NCBI GenBank assembly: GCA_012719035.1
Contig: JAAYBD010000034.1
Location: 1-63,727, forward strand
Direction of reading: 5' to 3'
Origin: Clostridiales bacterium
GTDB lineage: Bacteria; Bacillota; Clostridia; Oscillospirales; Oscillospiraceae
Length of the DNA stretch: 63,727 nt
The notes below the pieces were generated by a model that searched no databases, had not been told where the DNA came from, and worked only from the letters and a program-made list of their open reading frames with translations. Shown here one piece after another: positions 41,430 through 49,397 of the stretch (the first letter of the stretch is position 1; each line of letters opens with the position of its first letter). The position numbers and the translations under genes were made by a program.

Positions 41430-41645
41430 GAATGTCACCTCGTAGAATATATTTGTGTGTTCATATCCATATTTTTCATACCAATTTATTGTATATTATA
41501 TTGCATTCTTTTGCAAGGCGAAAATTAAGGCTTTACTTTCACAATTTACTGATATAGAATGTGAGTACGTTAACTAACTATTCCGTTATATATAAATTAT
41601 ATCCCGGAACATAGCTTTCCGCTAAATAAAATAGGTGGTGTTTTG

Positions 41646-41948
41646 ATGAACAAACAGACAAAGAAACCCCGCAACGAAGAGATGTATCGGGCAATCCTTA
41701 CCCTCAAAAACGTTGACGAGTGTATAAATTTTTTTGAAGACCTCTGTACAATAACCGAGCTTCAGGCCATGGAGCAGCGCTATCAGGTTGCCTCGCTCCT
41801 GAATAAGGGCTGCATTTATAATGAGATACTTGAAAAAACAGGTGCAAGCAGTGCAACCATCAGCCGTGTAAACCGCAGTTTGCAATATGGTCAGGAAGGG
41901 TATGCATGCGTATTTAAGCGTTTAGCCGAGCAGGAGGAAGCTGAATAG
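41646..41948 (+). CDS. yerC: YerC/YecD family TrpR-related protein
   Basis: A 100-residue all-helical protein of the Trp repressor superfamily. Visible features are DLCTITELQAMEQRYQVASLL (the start of the HTH region) and a helix-turn-helix with NEILEKTGASSATISRVNRSL. YerC proteins are wide-spread in Firmicutes and their targets are unclear; they do not need to sense Trp. GGTGG precedes ATG 41646. The preceding in-frame TTG is less likely. It is divergent from purA. Confidence 0.88.
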   Translation: MNKQTKKPRNEEMYRAILTLKNVDECINFFEDLCTITELQAMEQRYQVASLLNKGCIYNEILEKTGASSATISRVNRSLQYGQEGYACVFKRLAEQEEAE

Positions 41949-42037
41949 TCACCTCGTTCCATTAATCTATACCCAAAACGGCCATTCGTTTTACAATGGT
42001 CGTTTTTCATCTTAACATACAGAAAGGAATGAAATTT

Positions 42038-42775
42038 GTGAGTGCTTACGGCCCTCTCGCTCCTGTTTATGATAAATTCACAAGTGATATTTGTTATGAA
42101 GACTTCGCAGATTTTTACGAAAAAGTATTCCGTTCGCGTAATAAGAATGTAAAAACCCTGCTTGATGTCGGCTGCGGCACAGGTACGCTTACAGCAATAA
42201 TGGCCCATCGCGGTTATGAAATGGTGGCTGCCGATGCTTCTTCCGATATGCTGTGCATCGCCCAGGAGAAATTCTCCGAATTAACAGATGTCATCCCTCC
42301 TCTTTTTTTGTGCCAGTCAATGACGGAACTTGATCTTTACGGCACAGTGGACGCGGCGATCTCCTGTCTTGACGCAGTTAATTACCTTCCCCCTTCCGAT
42401 ATGCCCGAATTTTTGCGTCTTATGCATTTATTTATAGAACCGGACGGTATCTTCATCTTTGATATAAATTCTCCTGAGCGTCTGCGCTCTTTGGACGGCT
42501 TCACTTCGGTTGATGAGGATGAGAATAGCCTGTGTCTTTGGCGGGCAGACTTTGATGTGGATGAAAATGCCCTGTATTATGGAATGGATATTTTCACACG
42601 AAGGGGCAGATTCTGGCAGCGCTCTTTTGAGGAACACGTTGAGTACTCCTACGAACCTCAGGAACTTTTGAAGCTCCTTTCGGAAGCAGGTTTTACGAAT
42701 TCAGAAATCTGTATGAACGGTCCGCAGAACGAGCTTGGGCGAGTATTTATAATAACAGAAAACACTTCGCATTGA
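42038..42775 (+). CDS. Class I SAM-dependent methyltransferase
   Basis: A 245-residue methyltransferase with LLDVGCGTGTLTAIMA (motif I), VAADASSDML (motif II), and AISCLDAVNYLPP (motif IV). The pattern of the start (SAYGPLAPVYDKF) and the C-terminal beta-rich part (WRADFDVDENALYYGMDIFTRRG) resembles a common Firmicute family of unknown substrate. I chose GTG 42038 because AAAGGA lies nine bases before it; the longer frame from 41996 runs into the gap. hslO follows 10 bases later. Confidence 0.85.
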   Translation: MSAYGPLAPVYDKFTSDICYEDFADFYEKVFRSRNKNVKTLLDVGCGTGTLTAIMAHRGYEMVAADASSDMLCIAQEKFSELTDVIPPLFLCQSMTELDLYGTVDAAISCLDAVNYLPPSDMPEFLRLMHLFIEPDGIFIFDINSPERLRSLDGFTSVDEDENSLCLWRADFDVDENALYYGMDIFTRRGRFWQRSFEEHVEYSYEPQELLKLLSEAGFTNSEICMNGPQNELGRVFIITENTSH

Positions 42776-42785
42776 GGTAAAAGCT

Positions 42786-43661
42786 ATGGATAAAATCATT
42801 CGCGCCGTCACTAAGGACGGGTTTGTAAAAATCTCTGCTGTCAACGGACGTGATATTGTCGAAAAGGCCCGGCAGCTCCATGATCTCAGTCCCGTTGCCA
42901 CAGCGGCACTTGGAAGAACACTTTGCATCACCTCTATTCTTGGAGAACTGCTGAAAGAGGAAAACGCAACAGTTACAGTACGGATAAACGGCGGTGGTCC
43001 CATAGGAAGCATTATCGCTGTATCTGACAACGGCGGCAACGTCCGCGGATATGTCCAAAATCCGCATGTCGATCTTCCTCTCAACCAGAACGGCAAGCTT
43101 GATGTCGGCGGTGCTGTCGGCACAAGCGGAACTTTGACGGTAAGCCGCGATTTGGGTTTGAAAGAACCGTATATCGGTTCAACTGCACTTGTCAGCGGTG
43201 AGATTGCAGAGGATTTTTCTTATTATTTTGTCGAAAGTGAGCAGGTCGGCGCCGCATGCGGTCTTGGTGTCCTCGTGGACAAAGACCGCTCCGTCATATG
43301 CGCCGGCGGCTTTCTTGTACAGCTTCTTCCCGGTGCTCCCGACTCACTTATTGATAAAATTGAAAACAACATTTTCGAGATGGGTCAGGTAACTGGAATT
43401 TTGCAGAACGGAACGGTTGAAGACCTTGTTTCTCATGTCCTCAATGGGTTTTCTCCGGAAATCCTTGCGGAAGCACCTGTTGAATACCGCTGCTATTGCA
43501 GCCGCGACCGCGTTAAGCGTGCGGTTGAAAGCATCAGCAAGGAAGATCTTGAAGAAATCATCCAAAACGGAGAAAATACAGAAATATCCTGCCAATTCTG
43601 CAATTCGGTTTATGTTTTTTCACCCGACGAGATTCGATCATTTTTGCAGGAAAAAGAATAA
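42786..43661 (+). CDS. hslO: Redox-regulated chaperone Hsp33
   Basis: Hsp33 is a holdase that becomes active when oxidants release its zinc. The 291-residue protein has the N-terminal core (GRTLCITSILGELLK, then GPIGSIIAVSDNGGNVRGYVQNP as a region) and the C-terminal redox switch with Cys236, Cys238, Cys269 and Cys272 (CYC and CQFC). The length is normal. In an anaerobe it protects proteins during oxygen exposure. It follows the methyltransferase by 10 bases and precedes the tRNA cluster. Confidence 0.95.
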   Translation: MDKIIRAVTKDGFVKISAVNGRDIVEKARQLHDLSPVATAALGRTLCITSILGELLKEENATVTVRINGGGPIGSIIAVSDNGGNVRGYVQNPHVDLPLNQNGKLDVGGAVGTSGTLTVSRDLGLKEPYIGSTALVSGEIAEDFSYYFVESEQVGAACGLGVLVDKDRSVICAGGFLVQLLPGAPDSLIDKIENNIFEMGQVTGILQNGTVEDLVSHVLNGFSPEILAEAPVEYRCYCSRDRVKRAVESISKEDLEEIIQNGENTEISCQFCNSVYVFSPDEIRSFLQEKE

Positions 43662-43694
43662 AAACACATATAGCGAAAAAATGCTAAAATGACC

Positions 43695-43723
43695 TTGACA
43701 TTTGCAAAATAATTTAGTATACT
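43695..43723 (+). promoter_or_regulatory. Promoter of the tRNA cluster
   Basis: A consensus TTGACA (43695-43700), 17 bases, then TATACT (43718-43723), 28 bases before tRNA-Val. It is the strongest-looking promoter in the window, as expected for stable RNA. Confidence 0.85.
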
Positions 43724-43751
43724 GGCAAAGCCGCTTGAGGTTTGCCAGTTT

Positions 43752-43827
43752 GGGAGCATAGCTCAGCTGGGAGAGCACATGCCTTACAAGCATGGGGTCA
43801 CAGGTTCGATCCCTGTTGTTCCCACCA
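43752..43827 (+). tRNA. tRNA-Val(TAC)
   Basis: Acceptor stem GGGAGCA/TGTTCCC, anticodon stem CATGC/GCATG with loop CTTACAA (anticodon TAC), T arm ACAGG-TTCGATC-CCTGT, encoded CCA. Confidence 0.96.
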
Positions 43828-43868
43828 GACGCTTTATGCGGCATCTTCCCGACAACATCGGGAAATAC

Positions 43869-43945
43869 GGCCCAGTAGTTCAGTTGGTTAGAACGCCAGC
43901 CTGTCACGCTGGAGGTCGACGGTTCGAGCCCGTTCTGGGTCGCCA
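43869..43945 (+). tRNA. tRNA-Asp(GTC)
   Basis: Acceptor GGCCCAG/CTGGGTC, anticodon stem CCAGC/GCTGG with loop CTGTCAC (anticodon GTC), T loop TTCGAGC, discriminator G, encoded CCA. A GUN anticodon makes it a substrate for the Tgt/QueA pathway also present here. Confidence 0.96.
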
Positions 43946-43970
43946 AGGGATGCAATAGTGTCCCTTATAC

Positions 43971-44046
<76 letters not shown>

Positions 44047-44100
44047 TTCCCCATCGGATGTGCTTAACATCCGATGGGGAGGAAAAAATAATCGCATTAT

Positions 44101-44176
44101 GCGGGCGTAGCTCATTTGGCAGAGCGCCACCTTGCCAAGGTGGAGGTAGCGAGTTCGAATCTCGTCGCCCGCTCCA
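44101..44176 (+). tRNA. tRNA-Gly(GCC)
   Basis: Acceptor GCGGGCG/CGCCCGC, anticodon stem CCACC/GGTGG with loop TTGCCAA (anticodon GCC), T loop TTCGAAT, encoded CCA. Confidence 0.96.
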
Positions 44177-44229
44177 AAATTTCCGCTTCGCTTAAAATTC
44201 TGAAGCGGACGACGAGATAAGATTTATAT

Positions 44230-44264
44230 AATTTGGGGCCCCCGACCCCAAATTCCTCTTTTCT
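44230..44264 (+). terminator. Hairpin between tRNA-Gly and tRNA-Cys
   Basis: AATTTGGGG (44230-44238) and CCCCAAATT (44246-44254) form a 9-bp stem followed by CCTCTTTTCTTTC. It would end or thin out the transcript of the first four tRNAs. Confidence 0.7.
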
Positions 44265-44304
44265 TTCTCGTTTTAATTTAGTAGCAGCAAAGTATTATCT
44301 TTAT

Positions 44305-44379
44305 GGCGCCATAGCCAAGTGGTAAGGCAGTGGACTGCAAATCCGCGACTCCCCAGTTCAAATCTGGGTGGCGCCTCCA
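44305..44379 (+). tRNA. tRNA-Cys(GCA)
   Basis: Acceptor GGCGCCA/TGGCGCC, anticodon loop ACTGCAAAT-type with anticodon GCA, T loop TTCAAAT, discriminator T (typical of tRNA-Cys), encoded CCA. Confidence 0.95.
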
Positions 44380-44380
44380 G

Positions 44381-44410
44381 AGAGGACAGTTTATCTGTCC
44401 TCTTTTTTTT
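44381..44410 (+). terminator. Terminator of the tRNA cluster
   Basis: AGAGGACAG and CTGTCCTCT form a 9-bp stem with the loop TTTAT, and at least eight Ts follow, two bases past the tRNA-Cys CCA. Confidence 0.92.
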
Positions 44411-44453
44411 ACATATTCCCCTATCGATTTGATATGTTTTTTTATAAAGTGAC

Positions 44454-44482
44454 TTGCATTTTTTATATTATTTGGGTATAAT
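44454..44482 (+). promoter_or_regulatory. Promoter of the DUF1858 gene
   Basis: TTGCAT (44454-44459) and TATAAT (44477-44482) are 17 bases apart, 30 bases before the GTG start. Confidence 0.7.
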
Positions 44483-44512
44483 TTCAGTATTAAGTTATTG
44501 GAGGCATGCTTT

Positions 44513-44731
44513 GTGTACACTGTCACAAAAGATTCACTTATAATAGAAGTATTGGAAAACGCCCCGCAGACCGCGCCTTTTTTCAATGCAATCGGAATGC
44601 ACTGTTTAACCTGCGTTCTTGCAACGGATGAAACTATAGAACAGGCCTGTGCCGCCCACGGTTTTGACGTTGATGACTTTATCACTCAAGTCAACGCTTT
44701 TCTTGAGCAGCAGGAAGCCCAAAATTCATAA
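44513..44731 (+). CDS. DUF1858 redox-disulfide protein
   Basis: A 72-residue protein that is a single DUF1858 domain, with the expected start YTVTKDSLIIEVLE and a CxxC pair at Cys31 and Cys34 (GMHCLTC). The domain is also called the hybrid-cluster-protein-associated redox disulfide domain; its role is not proven. I chose GTG 44513 because TTGGAGG lies eight bases before it; the in-frame TTG at 44498 is part of that site. Confidence 0.88.
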   Translation: MYTVTKDSLIIEVLENAPQTAPFFNAIGMHCLTCVLATDETIEQACAAHGFDVDDFITQVNAFLEQQEAQNS

Positions 44732-44852
44732 AACAAGAGCATAAACGATACCGTTTCAGATTCTCGCGGGCTTTTCGGTCAAGGTGCTTCCCTTAGCGCT
44801 TGTCGTCAGACCGTATATTTGAAGCGGTATCTCGCTTTTTGGAGGAGTTTTA

Positions 44853-45551
44853 TTGTCGCAGATTAAGCTTTCTGCCCGATTGGAGGCAATCGCAAAACAT
44901 ATTCCGCTTCATGGCAATTTCGCCGATGTCGGTACAGATCATGGATATCTTCCTGTTTGGCTGCTGCAAAACGGATATACCGGCAAACTGTACGCTACGG
45001 ATATAAAAAAGGGTCCGCTTGAGCGTGCAAAAAAAACTGCGGCGGAATTCGGCTTTGAGGACAAAATCGGTTTTTTTCTCTGCGATGGTCTTAATGCACT
45101 TGACGGCATGGATATCCGCACTGTTGTGATTGCGGGAATGGGCGGAGAAAACATTGCTGATATTCTACATAAGGCGCCGTGGACAAAAAATAACAACTGC
45201 CTTTTAATACTTCAGCCCATGAGCAAATCAGCGCTACTGCGCTCATGGTTATTTGAAAACGGTTACAGGGTCCAGTCTGAGCAGCTTGTTAAGGAGGGTG
45301 ATGTTTACGAAATTCTCACTGCATCCGCAGGTCATGACACGCCCTATTCCCCTGCCGAGCTTTTTATCGGTCATAGGCACCTGATTTCGTCCGACCCCTT
45401 ATATAAGAGCCGGCTCGAATATCTTATAGAAAAAACAAAAAGAGCCGCATCCGGTCTTGCCGAATCAACAAAAGCGGAGGATGCGGTCCGGCTTAACGAT
45501 ATGAACGCTGTTTTCGCTTCTTTGCAGGAACTTAAAAAAAGTGAATACTGA
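44853..45551 (+). CDS. trmK: tRNA (adenine(22)-N1)-methyltransferase
   Basis: TrmK methylates N1 of adenine 22 in the D-loop of tRNA-Ser, -Tyr and others in Gram-positive bacteria. The 232-residue protein has LSARLEAIAKHIP at the start, ADVGTDHGYLPVWLL (SAM-binding motif I), ATDIKKGPLERAKK and VVIAGMGGENIADIL, all hallmarks of the family. TTG 44853 is preceded by GGAG. A Nif3-like gene follows 29 bases later, the usual neighbour. Confidence 0.93.
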   Translation: MSQIKLSARLEAIAKHIPLHGNFADVGTDHGYLPVWLLQNGYTGKLYATDIKKGPLERAKKTAAEFGFEDKIGFFLCDGLNALDGMDIRTVVIAGMGGENIADILHKAPWTKNNNCLLILQPMSKSALLRSWLFENGYRVQSEQLVKEGDVYEILTASAGHDTPYSPAELFIGHRHLISSDPLYKSRLEYLIEKTKRAASGLAESTKAEDAVRLNDMNAVFASLQELKKSEY

Positions 45552-45580
45552 GAGAACAGGACGGTATACAGGAGGTAAAT

Positions 45581-46372
45581 ATGCCAAAGGTCAAGGACAT
45601 AGTCAATTATTTTACTGCGCTTATCCCTCCCGAAATGAAAATGGATTTTGATAATGTCGGACTGCTTGTCGGAACAAACGAAACAGATGTTAAAAAAGCT
45701 GTCGTTGCACTTGACATCACAGAAGACGTTATAGATGAGGCTATCAGAGAAAACGCGCAGATAATCCTGTCGCATCACCCAATGTTCTTTGAGCTGAAAA
45801 AGGTAAATGACGACAGCCTTATCGGCGGAAAAATCGTAAAAATGCTCCAAAACGGAATTTCGGGCTTCTGCCAACACACAAATCTGGATTCAGTTCAAGG
45901 CGGCGTCAACGATTCACTTGCTCAAAGGCTGGGCGTCCACATTGAAGGCTGGCTGGAAGGGCCGCATTTAACATCCGACGGCAGAGAATACGGCATGGGG
46001 CGTTTTGGTCATCTTTCCCTGCCTGTAGAATTCACAAATTACCTTGCCACTGTTAAAACCTCTCTTGGTGCTGCGGGGCTAAGGTATCATTTTGCAGGCA
46101 AGCCCGTATATAAGGTGGCTCTCTGCGGCGGTTCCGGAGGGAATTTTGTCGAGGATGCAGTCAGGCTCGGCTGCGACACTCTTGTAACTGCCGATGTGAA
46201 ATATGACAGATTTTTAGCCGCCAAGGAGCTTGGCCTAAATCTGATCGATGCCGGTCATTTCTGCACTGAAAATGTGGTAGTTCCCGTAATCGCAGAGATG
46301 CTGAAAAAAGGTTTTCCGGAGATAGATGTCATAGAAGCAAATTCTTCCCATCAACCTGAGGGATTCTATTAA
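45581..46372 (+). CDS. Nif3-like dinuclear metal-center protein
   Basis: A 263-residue member of the NIF3/YqfO family of hexameric metal-binding proteins. Metal-ligand motifs are ILSHHPMFF (two His), GFCQHTNLDSVQGGVND and DAGHFCTENV. This version lacks the long PII-like insert of B. subtilis YqfO. It may be a GTP cyclohydrolase I type 2-like enzyme, but the physiological role is open. The gene follows trmK, a widely conserved pairing, and starts behind AGGAGG. Confidence 0.92.
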   Translation: MPKVKDIVNYFTALIPPEMKMDFDNVGLLVGTNETDVKKAVVALDITEDVIDEAIRENAQIILSHHPMFFELKKVNDDSLIGGKIVKMLQNGISGFCQHTNLDSVQGGVNDSLAQRLGVHIEGWLEGPHLTSDGREYGMGRFGHLSLPVEFTNYLATVKTSLGAAGLRYHFAGKPVYKVALCGGSGGNFVEDAVRLGCDTLVTADVKYDRFLAAKELGLNLIDAGHFCTENVVVPVIAEMLKKGFPEIDVIEANSSHQPEGFY

Positions 46373-46377
46373 ACCAT

Positions 46378-46418
46378 AAACCCGTCTTTCTCCGCGCAAC
46401 CGGTGAAAGACGGGTTTT
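46378..46418 (+). terminator. Terminator between convergent genes
   Basis: AAACCCGTCTTTC and GAAAGACGGGTTT form a 13-bp stem followed by TCTCTTG; it sits just after the Nif3-like stop and before the end of the AlkD-like gene. Confidence 0.88.
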
Positions 46419-46454
46419 CTCTTGTTTGCAGTTAAAGTCTCAGATATTAAGCGG

Positions 46455-47144
46455 TCAGCGTTTCATGCTTTTGATAAGCGCTTTTTCCTCGGGACTCGGC
46501 TTTAATGATTCGCATATCTTCTGCAATGACTTGTTGTATGTAAAATCGTCCAGCTTATTATTTTTCAAAAATGGCATTGTTTCTTCCGGAAATTTTACAT
46601 AGCACATCGAAATTGCCCACGCCACCGCCATTTTAACATAATAATTTTCATTTCGTATTTCATCAAAAATTTTAAAAATTTCCTCGATATGCTCTTTGTC
46701 AATATAATAATCGAGCATCATAACGACGGCAAACCGAACATAGAAGGGTTCTTCCGAGTTTACATAATCCATCAAAAATTCCCACATACGTTCTTTGCTT
46801 TTGTTTGTTATTTTCAGTCCGCAGCAAAAGCTGTCGCACACCGACCAATTTGAAATCTTGGGGACAAACTCCCTCACCTCTGAAAGAACCGTTTCAATGT
46901 CCTCTTTCAAATATCCTATCGTCAGTCCCTGAAGCATGGTTTCCTCAAAATAATCATCCTTATTAAGGTTGAAGTATTCCCTCCAGTTGCTTCCCGCAAG
47001 CTCTTTTGCCAATTTACGGACTGCGGGCAGGCGCACGCCAAGAATATTATCGGTGTCCGGCAGAAGCGAAGCTGAAAATTTTTGATATTTGGGTTCCGCA
47101 AGCTCCAAGAGTCTTTGCTTATACTCCTCATAAATATTTTCCAT
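46455..47144 (-). CDS. DNA alkylation repair protein (AlkD-like)
   Basis: A 229-residue HEAT-like-repeat protein of the AlkC/AlkD superfamily, DNA glycosylases that remove bulky or cationic alkylated bases. Typical parts are LGVRLPAVRKLAKEL, FEETMLQGLTIGYL, ISNWSVCDSFC with the Trp/Asp of the family, and a MVAWAIS-like AVAWAISMCYVKFPE. I chose ATG 47144 because its codon overlaps the ogt stop (TGATG), with AAGGA nine bases upstream. That overlap means the two repair genes are translated together. Confidence 0.87.
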   Translation of the reverse strand: MENIYEEYKQRLLELAEPKYQKFSASLLPDTDNILGVRLPAVRKLAKELAGSNWREYFNLNKDDYFEETMLQGLTIGYLKEDIETVLSEVREFVPKISNWSVCDSFCCGLKITNKSKERMWEFLMDYVNSEEPFYVRFAVVMMLDYYIDKEHIEEIFKIFDEIRNENYYVKMAVAWAISMCYVKFPEETMPFLKNNKLDDFTYNKSLQKICESLKPSPEEKALIKSMKR

Positions 47145-47605
47145 CAGCAATTTTCCTTTTCAAGCTCCAGAAGAAAACGCTTCATGTCAAGTCCGCAGCC
47201 ATAGCCCACAAGATCCCCGTTTGCCCCAATTACCCGGTGACAAGGTATAACAATAATCAACGGGTTCTTGTTGTTCGCCCCGCCCACTGCGCGTGCCGCT
47301 TTCGGACTGCCTACCCTGTCCGCTATATCCTTATAGCTTCGTGTATCACCATAAGGTATCTCTGAAAGCGCAGCCCAGACTTTTTTCTGAAATTCTGTCC
47401 CCAAAGGTTCAAGGGGCAGGTCAAAATTTTTGCGTTTTCCGGAGAAATACTCGTTAAGCTGAGAGGCGGCAAGATCACTTATACTTGAGGGTTCGCCTTT
47501 CCCCTGCTCCGTAGTCGTAAGTATGTATCTTATTGATGTATCAGTGTATCCGATTTTCAGCCTTCCGCAGGGAAAATCATAAATCGCATAGGGTTCATTT
47601 TTCAT
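47144..47605 (-). CDS. ogt: Methylated-DNA-[protein]-cysteine S-methyltransferase
   Basis: A suicide repair protein that takes the alkyl group off O6-alkylguanine. The 153-residue protein has the N-terminal RNase H-like part and the C-terminal domain with FQKKVWAALSEIPYG, RAVGGANNKNP and the acceptor Cys122 in PCHRV. Length is normal for Ogt-type proteins without a regulatory domain. It heads a two-gene alkylation-repair operon with the AlkD-like gene. Confidence 0.94.
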   Translation of the reverse strand: MKNEPYAIYDFPCGRLKIGYTDTSIRYILTTTEQGKGEPSSISDLAASQLNEYFSGKRKNFDLPLEPLGTEFQKKVWAALSEIPYGDTRSYKDIADRVGSPKAARAVGGANNKNPLIIVIPCHRVIGANGDLVGYGCGLDMKRFLLELEKENC

Positions 47606-47687
47606 CTCGTCAAAACTCCTTTATATCATCCGGTCGGGTTTATGCAAAAAGCTCCTTTCCCGCTTTCCGCACGCCGTCACTCCCCAA

Positions 47688-48581
47688 TTAAATCCCGCGA
47701 GACCTCTCCCATTCTCTTATTCTCTTTTCCTCAATCTCTTTTTGAGCCTGCTCCATACTCTGCATATGCAAATTCATCGTGCGGTTTTTGGCTTCCGCCA
47801 GATCAATAATAGCAAATACTGCTTTCTCAAGCTCTCCGCTTTCTCTGTAATCTGCCTTGAGGACATAGTCAACGCGCCCTTTCAGCAGAAGATTGTTTAC
47901 CGCGGCTTTGTCATCATCCTGATACACAGCTATAGAGTGACCGCCGTTTGAGCGGACAAGCTTCATGCAAGGAACATCGGTCAGCCCATCTCCTATATAG
48001 ACCATGTTACGAAACGGAACTCTGCGCTTTTCCTCCGGCATAAAATCGTTCAAAACGTCATTTTCAGTTACGTCAAAAACGCCTTTGTTGATGCGGTAGA
48101 GAAACTGCGTTTTACTGGTATAGTTAACTGCCATTGCAGGCCAGCAGGGTACTCCGTCCTCATCATAGCAATACTCAGCGGCATATATTCTTTCAAACTT
48201 GTCCGCTATCGGCGTGCCTTCTATTATTTCTTTTAATCCCGATGAGATTATGTAGTGCTCCGCTTTCATCCCATGCTTTTCGGCATAGCTGTTTACTCTT
48301 TCAAACCAACTTTCAACACCTTCAAAAAGCTCAACGCCTTTTCCCAAGTCGCGAAGCGTCTCGCGTGTAAACAGCAGCTTTCCCCTTGCCTTTTTGAACA
48401 TGACGAACATATACGCAAGAATCTGATCCATATGATTGTCATACATTATTTTGTTACATTCTGCCCAAAACTCCGCAGGGGTCATTTTAATATCAGAAAT
48501 GAAAGCATATTCCTGCATATTTCTTGGTGAAAGGGTTTTATCAAAATCGTACATCAGGGCAAATATCGGCTTGTCGGGCAT
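47688..48581 (-). CDS. HAD family hydrolase
   Basis: A 297-residue HAD phosphatase with motif I YDFDKTLS (Asp12, Asp14), motif II ISSG and motif III/IV IGDGLTDVPCM. A helical cap lies between motif I and II. The C-terminal 30 residues are a charged helix. Similar proteins are common in Clostridia and annotated only as haloacid dehalogenase-like. I chose ATG 48581 (MPDKPIFALMYDFDKT), six bases after GGAGGAG; the ATG six bases upstream is too close to that site. Confidence 0.88.
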   Translation of the reverse strand: MPDKPIFALMYDFDKTLSPRNMQEYAFISDIKMTPAEFWAECNKIMYDNHMDQILAYMFVMFKKARGKLLFTRETLRDLGKGVELFEGVESWFERVNSYAEKHGMKAEHYIISSGLKEIIEGTPIADKFERIYAAEYCYDEDGVPCWPAMAVNYTSKTQFLYRINKGVFDVTENDVLNDFMPEEKRRVPFRNMVYIGDGLTDVPCMKLVRSNGGHSIAVYQDDDKAAVNNLLLKGRVDYVLKADYRESGELEKAVFAIIDLAEAKNRTMNLHMQSMEQAQKEIEEKRIREWERSRGI

Positions 48582-48649
48582 AGGCATCTCCTCCCCTGTT
48601 CTATCCTGCGTTTCTGTCGTGGTAATGAAGCCGCTTGGGAAACACTATT

Positions 48650-49126
48650 TCAGAGCTTACCGTCTCTGCTGGCAAGAACGAACTCAATAGGATGCTGAAT
48701 GATTGCCGCGGTTTCCTCTGGAGTTTTTCCGTCTCTAAGGTAACGCCTTGCTATTTCGGACATAGATTCCCCAATTTCGATTATATGACCGTCGGGGTCA
48801 AATATCCTTATTACCCTCTGCTGCCAATCGTATTTCTTGGGCGGATGCAGGTGCTCAACATTTGGAAAGGCTTTTAGCTTATCCAAAAACTCATCAAAAT
48901 CATCCACCTCGAAATAAAGCTCCATATCATAACTTTTTTCATAAGATGGATTTTGAGGCAGGCCGGCAATCCATGCAAAATCCTCTTGAATAGCAAAGCC
49001 TCCTGAGAAAGTGACGTTTTTCCCCAAATCAAGAACAACCGTTTGCCCAAACAATTCTGAATAGAATTTCTTTGAGATATCCACGCTTTTTACCGCAATA
49101 AGCGGCAGTATATATTCAAGCTTCAT
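48650..49126 (-). CDS. VOC (glyoxalase/bleomycin resistance) family protein
   Basis: A 158-residue protein with one vicinal-oxygen-chelate fold in residues 1-120: EYILPLIAVKSVDISKKFY at the start, AIQEDFAWIAGL, MELYFEVDDFDEFLDKLKAF and IRIFDPDGHIIEIGE with the Glu ligand. A 35-residue helical tail (MSEIARRYLRDGKTPEETAAI) follows. It could be a small-molecule binding or resistance protein; the substrate is unknown. Confidence 0.85.
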   Translation of the reverse strand: MKLEYILPLIAVKSVDISKKFYSELFGQTVVLDLGKNVTFSGGFAIQEDFAWIAGLPQNPSYEKSYDMELYFEVDDFDEFLDKLKAFPNVEHLHPPKKYDWQQRVIRIFDPDGHIIEIGESMSEIARRYLRDGKTPEETAAIIQHPIEFVLASRDGKL

Positions 49127-49295
49127 GTATTTCCCAACTTTCTTATGTAACTAAGCCTTATTGCAAAGATTATATACCAATTTGATTTTCCAATCAATAA
49201 AATCATTTTTCTAAGCGATTCTACCGCAAAAAATGCCTATAGCGCGCACTTCTTCAGGCGGAAAAATACTATTTTCATATATCGACTTCTTTTGC

Positions 49296-49325
49296 TTGCA
49301 CATAGGACAACATCCTATATATAAT
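49296..49325 (+). promoter_or_regulatory. Possible promoter of the coiled-coil membrane protein
   Basis: TTGCAC (49296-49301) and TATAAT (49320-49325) are 18 bases apart. A second candidate, TTGACA (49334-49339), has a poorly spaced -10. Confidence 0.45.
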
Positions 49326-49397
49326 ACGCAAAGGTTGACAATCAAAGGAGAAAACAAGGTATTATCCGTGTCAAAAATTTGTTTTGGAGGAATTCGT

